A stretch of 23,482 bases of DNA from NCBI GenBank assembly GCA_910587655.1, contig CAJUND010000034.1:6916-30397 (forward strand), read 5' to 3'. Positions 1 through 6,375 of the stretch are shown one piece after another (the first letter of the stretch is position 1; the number at the start of each line of letters is the position of its first letter). The translations under genes and the position numbers were made by a program. Below the pieces are notes generated by a model that saw only the letters and a list, made by a program, of their open reading frames with translations, made no database searches and was not told the DNA's origin. The DNA comes from an uncultured Agathobacter sp. Lineage in GTDB: Bacteria > Bacillota > Clostridia > Lachnospirales > Lachnospiraceae.

Positions 1-169
1 AATCCTTATATGGTCTGACAGATGTACCGGCATCCGCATACGAAACCGCTTGAAGAATTTCATCCCCCACCATTCGTACCAGATAGGGTTTCCTTCCCTT
101 GATTTTCTGGAACCCGTAGGGCGCCAGTTTCTCTGCATACACGTGCTTAAATGCTGTGTTAAATGTCAT
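1..169 (-). CDS. Hypothetical protein, N-terminal part only (runs off window)
   Basis: Translation from ATG at 169 begins MTFNTAFKHVYAEKLAPYGF and stays open to the window edge (56 codons seen). A clear ribosome binding site (AAAGGAG) lies upstream of the ATG. I do not recognise the family with confidence. The pattern of an aromatic/basic N-terminus followed by 'APYGFQKIKGRKPYLVR' resembles small DUF4304-like proteins, but that is a weak impression. The most informative fact is upstream: a c-di-GMP-I riboswitch and an intrinsic terminator end about 34 bases before the start codon. Expression is therefore probably gated by cyclic di-GMP. Confidence 0.7.
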   Translation of the reverse strand, partial: MTFNTAFKHVYAEKLAPYGFQKIKGRKPYLVRMVGDEILQAVSYADAGTSVRPYKD

Positions 170-202
170 TTTCTTTCTCCTTTCGCGTTTTGGTGTGTCC
201 GC

Positions 203-234
203 AAAAATAGCCGCAATGAATACCCATTGCGGCT
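203..234 (-). terminator. Intrinsic terminator, riboswitch expression platform
   Basis: A perfect 10-bp stem (AGCCGCAATG / CATTGCGGCT, at 225-234 and 209-218) with a 6-base loop is followed on the minus strand by ATTTTTGC. It sits directly between the riboswitch aptamer and the gene starting at 169, which is the usual place for a transcription-attenuating expression platform. Confidence 0.85.
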
Positions 235-244
235 GAACCGTCTT

Positions 245-329
245 AAAATATAACCCGGTTACTGTTACATTCCGTAGACTTCAAGCTTTGCGTCCTTATG
301 TTTCCATAAGTTTGCCCCCTATTTTGTCT
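245..329 (-). ncRNA. Cyclic di-GMP-I (GEMM-I) riboswitch aptamer
   Basis: Read on the minus strand, the RNA shows the GEMM-I hallmarks in order. First is a closing helix AAAATA/TATTTT. Next come GGGGGCAAAC and a hairpin CTTATG-GAAA-CATAAG with a GNRA tetraloop. The near-invariant GGACGCAAAGC follows, and then a second arm ending in GTAACCGGGTTA. The predicted transcription start (about 329) falls at the 5' edge of the aptamer, and a strong terminator follows at 203-234. The regulated gene is the one starting at 169. Whether ligand turns the gene on or off cannot be read by eye. Confidence 0.88.
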
Positions 330-335
330 AAATAA

Positions 336-364
336 ATTGTAACACAGAAAATAAATAATCACAA
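336..364 (-). promoter_or_regulatory. Sigma-A-type promoter for the riboswitch transcript
   Basis: Minus-strand -35 TTGTGA (359-364), 17-base spacer and -10 TACAAT (336-341). This places the start of transcription at about 329, exactly before the riboswitch aptamer. Confidence 0.65.
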
Positions 365-431
365 TATCTTTAAAAGTAATTTTCAGTATTAAAGCATGTT
401 GCAGCTTTTTATCCGCATGGAATTTTCCCCA

Positions 432-1019
432 TCAGAGATGAATACCCTTTTTTCTGAAATGCCTTTTCACCACCCATGCCATACAGCCTGCGCCGCACCA
501 CGCCACTGCATTAAATACCGCAAAAGCCGCTTTCTTATCCCAGAACAACAACCCGGTCGCGGTCAGCATCTCCACCACGGTAACCAGCTGCGCTTTCCTA
601 CGGATTGCTTTTTTCTCCTGCTTATCCAGGGGCCTGTTTTTGTCTTCCAGGGGAGCCAGAAACAGAATCACCGCGGCTGCAGCAACTGCTAAAGCCACGG
701 TAATATATGTCTGGTACAAAAAGCTTCCTTTCATCCAGAGCAGTGTCAGAACCAGTACCCCGCATGAAAGAACATAACAGCTTTTCCATCCCGGGGCATG
801 GTATCCGCCTGCCTCCTGGCGCAGCAGAATAAATGCCGCCAGAAAAAGTATGCAGTATACTGTTTCCCCCATAAGTGCACCGATTGCCAGACCGGAGCAG
901 ATGTTAAACAGGTAAACAGCAACTGTCTGGACTGCATACAGGTATACATCCCGGTACTCCTTTTCGGCGTTCCCGTTTTCCTCCAGAAAATCAACAATTA
1001 CCTCAAACAACCTGTTCAT
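432..1019 (-). CDS. agrB: AgrB-like accessory gene regulator, propeptide-processing membrane protease
   Basis: 195-aa, highly hydrophobic protein with about five or six membrane segments. It carries the AgrB catalytic signature RQEAGGYHAPGWKSC. His74 and Cys81 are spaced by seven residues, like H77/C84 of staphylococcal AgrB, whose Cys protease activity cuts the C-terminal tail of AgrD and forms the thiolactone. Its ATG overlaps the agrD1 stop codon (ATGA), so the two are translationally coupled. It is the only agrB in the window and must serve both agrD genes if both are processed. No convincing terminator follows it, so some read-through toward the riboswitch region is possible. Confidence 0.93.
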   Translation of the reverse strand: MNRLFEVIVDFLEENGNAEKEYRDVYLYAVQTVAVYLFNICSGLAIGALMGETVYCILFLAAFILLRQEAGGYHAPGWKSCYVLSCGVLVLTLLWMKGSFLYQTYITVALAVAAAAVILFLAPLEDKNRPLDKQEKKAIRRKAQLVTVVEMLTATGLLFWDKKAAFAVFNAVAWCGAGCMAWVVKRHFRKKGIHL

Positions 1020-1168
1020 TTCTGTTTTTGGGAAAACTCCTTCAGATTTGCAGGCACTTCAGGCTGGTGAAAAATAAAGTAACAGCATTTTGTTACAGTT
1101 CCTGCAGCTACCCTCCCAAAACCAAATGTCATTAAACCAGCCAGTTTTCTTTTCCATGATTCTTTCAT
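1016..1168 (-). CDS. agrD: AgrD-like cyclic peptide autoinducer precursor (copy 1)
   Basis: 50-aa propeptide. It has an amphipathic, basic N-terminus (MKESWKRKLAGLMTFGFG), a core K27-CCYFIF-H34 and an acidic/proline C-terminal recognition tail (QPEVPANLKEF). The tail aligns well with the AgrB-recognised tail of S. aureus AgrD (EVPKEL), which puts the processing site after Phe33. The predicted signal is a thiolactone between Cys29 and Phe33 (C-Y-F-I-F ring) with a short exocyclic part containing Cys28. A GGAGG ribosome binding site precedes the ATG. The stop overlaps the agrB start by ATGA. The exact N-terminal trim is unknown. Confidence 0.9.
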   Translation of the reverse strand: MKESWKRKLAGLMTFGFGRVAAGTVTKCCYFIFHQPEVPANLKEFSQKQK

Positions 1169-1192
1169 GTTTTCGTCCTCCTTTTTTCTTTC

Positions 1193-1228
1193 ATACTACC
1201 ATATTTCGACAAAAAATCCTGCAAATGT
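1193..1228 (-). promoter_or_regulatory. agrD1 promoter with element shared with agrD2
   Basis: Minus strand CATTTG-C-AG (about 1219-1227) is followed by GTCGAAA and the -10-like GGTAGTAT (1193-1200). The same motifs occur at identical spacing at 3731-3766, upstream of the second agrD. The -35 hexamer is poor, as expected for a promoter activated by a LytTR regulator such as the neighbouring AgrA-like protein. The 5' leader would be about 18 bases, with the ribosome binding site just ahead of the ATG at 1168. Confidence 0.6.
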
Positions 1229-1330
1229 AAAAAATAATATACATATATGTAAAAAAACAGAACCTGACCAGAAAACTGTATTGTGCATACAACTTCCTAA
1301 TCCAGTCCTGTATACGAAAAGGTCCGTGAA

Positions 1331-2620
1331 CTATTTTGCAAAACGGTAAAGCAGTATTTTTACATTAAAATAATGGTCTGTATCACTGATTATTACCTCT
1401 CCGTCATGCCGTTTTGCAATATCTTTTATTATACGCAGTCCAAGACCGTGTTCCCCACTGTTTTCTTTAGTTGTAAGATACCCAGAACCACGTTTTTTCA
1501 AATCCCCTGCATAGGGATTTCCCATCTCAAGATACAGATTTTCTCCCGATAACTTTGCTGTCAGTGTAATTATCCTTTCCTCCTGCATAATCTGTTTTAC
1601 AGCATCAATTGCATTATCAAACAAGTTTCCAAGAAGACTGTATAAATCCACGTCCTCAAACACCGCGTCATACGGAATAACTGCCGTAAGATTTACTTTG
1701 ATACCGCTTTTCACTGCAACTGACGCCTTGTAATTTACAATCGTATCAAAACTGATATTTCCGGTTCTGGAAAAACATTCTTCCTCTTCCAGAATCCCCA
1801 TATCCTGCCTGTAAAGCTGTCTGACCTTGTCATACTGGTTCTGTTTCAGCCATGTATCCACCAGCAGGTATTTCTGCTTCATATCATGGCGGTATTTCCT
1901 CGTCTGCTGCCAGTTTCTGCTCATCTCCTTCAGCCGGACAGCATAATTTCGAACCTGCTGTGTCAGAAATTCTTTTTCCATACGGTACAGGGCTTTTTCC
2001 TGCAGCTCGTTATAGTTATAAAATGTAAAAAGATTAATTACAAGCACAAGAACTGAAGCAGTAATTTTGAGCCATATAAAATCATCCGTAAACGGAAGAA
2101 ACATTGCCAGTACAATAATGATACTGCTGACCGGAACTGTAAACACTTCCACCCAGTCCATGGCGCTTATTTTCAAATTTTTATTCTTTTTTAATATCAA
2201 CAGCGCTGCTTTTATTTCAATAAGCCAGACCAGCTTTGAAAGGAACGTACATACCAGCATTACTTCCTCATCCTGCTGCATATAAAGTATATCAATTCCG
2301 CATAAAATACCAAAAAACCATATCATTACCTCCGACAGCATTCCAAGCAGACATAAAAACACCACAAATGCCAGCCTTATTTTAAAAAACCCCTCATACA
2401 GTCCGGACAAAACAGCCAGAAACAGCAGGGAAAAAACAAACATATTCAGCCATTCGGGAAGCTTTAATAAATAAGTACATCCATTTGACAGTAAATAAAA
2501 GAATGTCCACGCCATAAACTGTATCAGTGTTCCCTTCTGTTTATTGTCAAATACCTTTTCACAGACATTCCGCTCCATCAGCACAGCAAATATTTCTGCC
2601 AGCACAAGAACAACAGCCAT
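1331..2620 (-). CDS. agrC: AgrC-like sensor histidine kinase (HPK10, GHKL)
   Basis: 429-aa receptor kinase. Residues 1 to about 205 form six or seven hydrophobic segments, the usual peptide-sensing membrane domain. A coiled linker follows. The H-box is KYRHDMKQ with His245. The GHKL ATPase domain has N-box LLGNLFDNAIDA (329-340) and G-box GEHGLGL (389-395). It should sense the processed AgrD peptide at the membrane and phosphorylate the AgrA-like regulator encoded 31 bases upstream. The start is ATG with GGAGAGGAG upstream. 162 bases separate it from agrD1, and that gap holds the agrD1 promoter. Confidence 0.93.
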   Translation of the reverse strand: MAVVLVLAEIFAVLMERNVCEKVFDNKQKGTLIQFMAWTFFYLLSNGCTYLLKLPEWLNMFVFSLLFLAVLSGLYEGFFKIRLAFVVFLCLLGMLSEVMIWFFGILCGIDILYMQQDEEVMLVCTFLSKLVWLIEIKAALLILKKNKNLKISAMDWVEVFTVPVSSIIIVLAMFLPFTDDFIWLKITASVLVLVINLFTFYNYNELQEKALYRMEKEFLTQQVRNYAVRLKEMSRNWQQTRKYRHDMKQKYLLVDTWLKQNQYDKVRQLYRQDMGILEEEECFSRTGNISFDTIVNYKASVAVKSGIKVNLTAVIPYDAVFEDVDLYSLLGNLFDNAIDAVKQIMQEERIITLTAKLSGENLYLEMGNPYAGDLKKRGSGYLTTKENSGEHGLGLRIIKDIAKRHDGEVIISDTDHYFNVKILLYRFAK

Positions 2621-2651
2621 CTGTCGTTTCTCCTCTCCGGTAACATTTGTT

Positions 2652-3368
2652 TTAAATTTTTCCTATCACTTCAATATAATCCTTCCTTGTCCGTTCCCTG
2701 TAGCTGGGCCCGATTTTTATTTCTGTACCGTCATTCATAACAACTTTTCCGAATCTCTGTTCTTTAATATAATTCGTGTTCACCAGATATGATTTACTGA
2801 TTCTTAAAAATTTTATATCCGTTTTGTCCATTTCCTGCTCCACTTCGTCCAGTTTCCTGTAAAAGGAACATACCTCGTCCGTTGCATAAATATGGACTTT
2901 TCTTTTCTCACTTTCAAAATAACGTATTTTCTTTACCGGAATCCTGTAGGAAACTTTTTTGTACGTATATTCAAATGTTTCCTCCAGCTTTCCCAGAAAC
3001 TCAAGCGCATGCTTTAATACCGCCTCAAGCTGCTTTACGGTAACCGGTTTGTCAATAAATGCAAACGGCTGAACACTGATCATTTTCTTGCAGTACTGGT
3101 CATAAAAAGATATAAAAACCAGAATAACCCGAAAGTCCGTTTCCCGTATGAGCCTGGCAGTTTCCACCCCGTTTATTCCTTCCATTTCTATATCGAGCAG
3201 AATAATGTCCATGCTCCCCTTCTGCTCAATTTCGCAAAGCAGATCCTCCCCGCTTCTGAAGCAGTTTACTTTCGCATTTATGCCTAAATGGTCCACAATA
3301 TTTTCCACCATTTTTCCCTGCATATTTAACTGCTCCTCTGCATCATCACATATTCCAATTCTTATCAT
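2652..3368 (-). CDS. agrA: AgrA-like LytTR response regulator
   Basis: 238-aa regulator starting MIRIGICDD. The receiver domain (about 1-120) contains the phosphoacceptor Asp59 in DIILLDIEMEG and the conserved Lys in FIDKPV. The C-terminal LytTR DNA-binding domain (about 130-236) contains YFESEKRKVHIY and FLRISKSYLVNTNYI. I chose ATG 3368, not 3386, because GGGAGG lies 8 bases before it. It is cotranscribed with the kinase downstream. Likely targets are the two near-identical promoters before agrD1 and agrD2, giving the positive loop typical of agr systems. Confidence 0.92.
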   Translation of the reverse strand: MIRIGICDDAEEQLNMQGKMVENIVDHLGINAKVNCFRSGEDLLCEIEQKGSMDIILLDIEMEGINGVETARLIRETDFRVILVFISFYDQYCKKMISVQPFAFIDKPVTVKQLEAVLKHALEFLGKLEETFEYTYKKVSYRIPVKKIRYFESEKRKVHIYATDEVCSFYRKLDEVEQEMDKTDIKFLRISKSYLVNTNYIKEQRFGKVVMNDGTEIKIGPSYRERTRKDYIEVIGKI

Positions 3369-3387
3369 ATGTGTTCCTCCCCTCATG

Positions 3388-3534
3388 TTAAGTTTTCATC
3401 GAAAACCTGACACTTCTGCCGGTAATTTTTCCTTTCTTCTCTGTTGTATTTATCATATCTTTTCTGTTACTTTTTAAGAATGCTGTGTATGCTAATTTAC
3501 TTTGCCAGAGATTAATAACCGCAGGAGTTTTCAT
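3388..3534 (-). CDS. Possible small ORF overlapping agrD2, function unknown
   Basis: 48-codon frame (begins MKTPAVINLWQSKLAYTAFL) whose ATG overlaps the agrD2 stop as ATGA. This is the same arrangement by which agrB follows agrD1. It is basic and shows no clear membrane segment or similarity to AgrB, and its ribosome binding site is weak. It may be a genuine small coupled gene, the worn-down remainder of something that once followed agrD2, or chance. Confidence 0.25.
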   Translation of the reverse strand: MKTPAVINLWQSKLAYTAFLKSNRKDMINTTEKKGKITGRSVRFSMKT

Positions 3535-3680
3535 TTCCGGTCTTTCAGCAGCTGCTGCATGTTTTTCAGCTCTCCGGGATGGTGCTGGATAAAATAACAG
3601 CATTTTGCGGATGCTCCTGTCTTTTTTCCAAGCGCAGCTGTCATAACATTACTTAAATTTCTTTTTACAAGGTTTCTCAT
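3531..3680 (-). CDS. agrD: AgrD-like cyclic peptide autoinducer precursor (copy 2)
   Basis: 49-aa propeptide with a basic amphipathic N-terminus (MRNLVKRNLSNVMTAALG), core K26-CCYFIQ-H33 and tail HPGELKNMQQLL. ATG 3680 is chosen because AAAGGAAG sits 8 bases before it; the longer frame would start inside the promoter. By analogy to staphylococcal AgrD the predicted ring is Cys28 to Gln32 (C-Y-F-I-Q). This differs from copy 1 only in the last ring residue, Gln instead of Phe. No agrB follows it, so processing would depend on the agrB at 432-1019. Confidence 0.85.
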   Translation of the reverse strand: MRNLVKRNLSNVMTAALGKKTGASAKCCYFIQHHPGELKNMQQLLKDRK

Positions 3681-3730
3681 CTTAGGTTCTTCCTTTCTTT
3701 TGTAAAATCTATCCTTAATACTCCTTCCAA

Positions 3731-3766
3731 ATACTACCACTTTTTAACATTAATTACTCCAAATGC
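3731..3766 (-). promoter_or_regulatory. agrD2 promoter with element shared with agrD1
   Basis: Minus strand CATTTG-G-AG, GTTAAAA and GGTAGTAT (3731-3738) occur in the same order and spacing as at 1193-1228. Transcription would start near 3724 and run through agrD2 into the agrA/agrC-like genes. Confidence 0.6.
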
Positions 3767-3801
3767 AACAAATAATATGTTTATCTGTAATATTTACAAA
3801 C

Positions 3802-3830
3802 AAAAAAAGAGCCCCCAAAGCGAAGCTCTT
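3802..3830 (-). terminator. Intrinsic terminator after spoVAC
   Basis: Minus strand stem AAGAGCTTC / GGGGGCTCTT (9 pairs with two G-U) and loop GCTTTG are followed by a run of seven T. It lies 50 bases after the spoVAC stop and insulates it from the agr promoter. Confidence 0.8.
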
Positions 3831-3879
3831 AATCTGTATACAAAGCAGTTAGACTCTGCCTTAATTTTTTGGTTCTGTC

Positions 3880-4353
3880 TTATCCAATCCATCCGAACAT
3901 CCCGCAAACCCAGTATATCAGTCCCAGTATCCAGCTGCTGAATATCCCATACAAAATAACCGGTCCCGCAATCTTAAAAATCTGGCAGCCGATACCGAAT
4001 ACCTGTCCTTCTTTCTGGAATTCCACGGCAGAAGCGCATACGCCGTTTGCAAACCCGGTAATCGGAACAAGCGCGCCCGCGCCTCCCCAGTTTGCGAGCC
4101 TGCCGTATACATTGCAGCTTGTCAGTATGATGGAAAGCAGCACCAGAACCATACTGCACCACATTCCTGCATCATCCTTGTCCAGTCCAAATTCCTGCAT
4201 GGCAATATTGGTAATAAACTGTCCGAGAAGACAGATGATACCGCCAAGGATAAATGCCTTGCTCATATTTGCAAACAGGTTATGGACCGGCGTTACCTGC
4301 TCCACATATTCGTTATATTCATCATTACGTTTCTGTTCCTGTTCCTGCGTCAT
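3880..4353 (-). CDS. spoVAC: Stage V sporulation protein AC
   Basis: 157-aa membrane protein of the SpoVA dipicolinate channel, which acts in the inner spore membrane. Diagnostic segments are LVPITGFANG (95-104), EFQKEG (111-116) and IAGPVILYG (128-136), with about four hydrophobic helices. The start at 4353 is supported by GGAG seven bases upstream; the longer frame to 4392 lacks support. Unlike typical operons, no spoVAD or spoVAE follows: the gene ends at a terminator. It may be an extra, stand-alone copy. A sigma-G-like promoter lies upstream. Confidence 0.93.
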   Translation of the reverse strand: MTQEQEQKRNDEYNEYVEQVTPVHNLFANMSKAFILGGIICLLGQFITNIAMQEFGLDKDDAGMWCSMVLVLLSIILTSCNVYGRLANWGGAGALVPITGFANGVCASAVEFQKEGQVFGIGCQIFKIAGPVILYGIFSSWILGLIYWVCGMFGWIG

Positions 4354-4414
4354 ACCTTTTCTCCTTTTTCTGATAATTCTGCCGCAAAGCATGCCTGCGA
4401 AAATTAATTACCTT

Positions 4415-4443
4415 TATTATGTCCTTCTGCAAAAAAAGTATTC
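4415..4443 (-). promoter_or_regulatory. Sigma-G-like forespore promoter of spoVAC
   Basis: Minus strand -35 GAATA (4439-4443), 17-base spacer and -10 CATAATA (4415-4421). These match the published sigma-G pattern (GMATR, 17-18 bases, CATNNTA). The known forespore expression of spoVA genes fits. Confidence 0.65.
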
Positions 4444-4471
4444 GGCACAACAGACCTTCCTGCATAAAAAA

Positions 4472-5416
4472 TCAGAATGACGGCGGATATTTATACGTGT
4501 AGCTGCTTTCATAAACGCTGCGCAGCGCTTCATGGGAATTAAACTCTTCCGTCAGTACAAAATTCTTACTCCATACCATATAATAACACCACGGAACCCT
4601 GCTCTTTTCCAGCATCCCAATATCAGGCAGAACACCGATTTCCGCCAGCGCCGCAGGCTTTTTGGCACTGGTAATGGATACCAGTTCCTCGTATTCCTTT
4701 TTATAATCCGTCTTTGTGCCCGGTTCCGCATACAAATCACGGGAAATCACATCTACAACGTCATCTCCCGGATAACCCTCTTTTAACGGACAGTTCCACA
4801 CCCATAAAAGATTGTCCAGATGGTATTTGTTTACAAAATAATCATACTGCAGACGGTAAAGCTGCGCTGCAACCCCAGGTCCCTTTCTTCCCCACCAGAA
4901 CCAGCCGCCCTCCGACTCATGGAACGGACGCCACAGAACCGGGATGTCCTCTTTCAAAAAAGGCATCAGGCATTCTGCAATGACATCCAGGTCATGGAAA
5001 AAAGCCTGCCTTTCTTCCGTATGTTCTGTCAGCACCTTCTGCGGGTCAAATTCAGTTTTTTCAGAATAAAAGCTCTTGTCATATCCGCCCAGCGGGGAAA
5101 ACCAGTGCCATGTGAGGGTCACAATACCGCCGCTTTTTCCGAATGCCAGCGCCTGTTCCAGCGTGCCGGCGTTTTCATCAATTTCTTTTTTGCAGTGCTC
5201 GTCCCCCGTTTCATAACGGATATTCGGGGAACAGGAAAGCAGTTCAAATCCCCTGAGCGCAGGTTCCTTTCCCGTAATCCTTTTTATTTCTGTAATTTCT
5301 TCCATGGCCTGCGTCTGGGTATGCTGTCCCGTGATAATTCCCCTTCCCCCGGTTTTAAAAAGAAACTCAAACAGCTTTTTAGCATTTTCTGTTGCGTGTG
5401 GATTTACTGGTTTCAT
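4472..5416 (-). CDS. Glycoside hydrolase family 26 (beta-mannanase-like), cytoplasmic
   Basis: 314-aa GH26 (beta/alpha)8 protein. Visible motifs are GIITGQH near the N-terminus, TLTWHW (100-105), PVLWRPFHE with the likely acid/base Glu167, GGWFWWG, and the likely nucleophile Glu259 in ALAEIG. No signal peptide or carbohydrate-binding module is present, and the length equals a bare catalytic domain, so it probably cleaves short imported manno-oligosaccharides. Its ATG overlaps the stop of the AraC gene (ATGA), with GGAG about 10 bases upstream, so it is coupled to the regulator. Exact substrate is uncertain. Confidence 0.88.
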   Translation of the reverse strand: MKPVNPHATENAKKLFEFLFKTGGRGIITGQHTQTQAMEEITEIKRITGKEPALRGFELLSCSPNIRYETGDEHCKKEIDENAGTLEQALAFGKSGGIVTLTWHWFSPLGGYDKSFYSEKTEFDPQKVLTEHTEERQAFFHDLDVIAECLMPFLKEDIPVLWRPFHESEGGWFWWGRKGPGVAAQLYRLQYDYFVNKYHLDNLLWVWNCPLKEGYPGDDVVDVISRDLYAEPGTKTDYKKEYEELVSITSAKKPAALAEIGVLPDIGMLEKSRVPWCYYMVWSKNFVLTEEFNSHEALRSVYESSYTYKYPPSF

Positions 5417-6228
5417 ATGGTCATACTCTCCTTTGTATATTTTTTCGGCGACATCCCGGTCTGGTTTTTAAACTCCTTGTAAAAATTTGAGTACGTGGAA
5501 AAACCACAGAGACTGCACGTTTCGTTTGGCGTCCTTCCCTGCTCAAGCAGCTGCTTCGCAAGATTAATCCGCTTCATCAAGATGTATTTGTGTATGGAAG
5601 TTCTGGTGTATTCCTTAAACTTATGGGATAAATAATACTTTGAAACAAAAAATCTTTTTGCCAGCTCCTCCAGCGGCGGTGTGCATGTCAGGTTCTCATT
5701 TATATAAGATATTACCTGCGTAACCAGCTCATGTTTCTGTCCCAAAAAAGGTTTTACAGCAGCCATTGCCCCGTATATTTCCCCCGCAATCAGTGCTATG
5801 CATCCTTCGCAGATATAACGGTCCCCCTCCGCGTTCCGGTAAAATGCATCGTTTAACCTGTCAAAAAGCCGGACAAGATAGCCAAAGGCATCCCCGTCAA
5901 AAGATACCCGCCTTGTGTTCTTTTCCACAGAAAGCTCCTCCGTCTGTTTTAAAAATAAACCAAGCTCTTTATTTTCACTGACAAATCCGCCGTAAAGCCA
6001 GAGTACATAACGCTCATACGGAATATTATTTTCGATCACCGGACGGTGAAGTTTTCCGGGAGGAATCACCAGTACGTCCCCCTTCTTCAGATGATAACTT
6101 TCATCCTCAATATAATAGATTACATTCCCGTCAGCAAAAAAATAAATCTCGTAAAAATCATGACTGTGAAATTCAACTGCACCTGTGTAGTTGTCCCTAT
6201 TATGGGAAATCTGAAAATTATTTTTCAT
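5413..6228 (-). CDS. AraC-family transcriptional regulator
   Basis: About 271 aa from ATG 6228. The N-terminal cupin domain (VEFHSHDFYEIYFF, GDVLVIPPGKLHR) probably senses a sugar. The C-terminal double HTH includes ELAKRFFVSKYYLSHKFKEYT and the signature GFSTYSNFYKEFKNQTGMSPKKY. A TTG at 6264 would add 12 residues, but it lies inside a perfect palindrome that looks like an operator, so I prefer the ATG. It is divergent from the GH2 gene and overlaps GH26 downstream. It is likely the local activator of this glycan locus. Confidence 0.9.
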   Translation of the reverse strand: MKNNFQISHNRDNYTGAVEFHSHDFYEIYFFADGNVIYYIEDESYHLKKGDVLVIPPGKLHRPVIENNIPYERYVLWLYGGFVSENKELGLFLKQTEELSVEKNTRRVSFDGDAFGYLVRLFDRLNDAFYRNAEGDRYICEGCIALIAGEIYGAMAAVKPFLGQKHELVTQVISYINENLTCTPPLEELAKRFFVSKYYLSHKFKEYTRTSIHKYILMKRINLAKQLLEQGRTPNETCSLCGFSTYSNFYKEFKNQTGMSPKKYTKESMTI

Positions 6229-6250
6229 ATCTCTACTTATACAGCAATTT

Positions 6251-6316
6251 TTGAAATATTTCAAGTCGTTTCTAACAGTTTTTGATATTTTATTTTGAAC
6301 CTCCCTGAATTATACT
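6251..6316. promoter_or_regulatory. AraC/GH2 divergent control region with palindrome
   Basis: A perfect 14-bp palindrome TTGAAATATTTCAA (6251-6264) lies between the divergent genes. On the plus strand a -10-like TATACT (6311-6316) precedes the GH2 gene without a good -35, as expected for an activator-dependent promoter. The GH2 ribosome binding site (AAAGGGG) lies further downstream, before 6376. Confidence 0.45.
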
Positions 6317-6375
6317 AGGTGAAACAGCCTGCACAAAACCGTTTTGCGGGACAAATTAGAAAAGGGGTAAATGAT

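Noticed and set aside
4820..5482. 220-codon plus-strand frame opposite the GH26 gene.
   Set aside because: Shadow of the GH26 and AraC coding sequences; no ribosome binding site and no plausible protein features.
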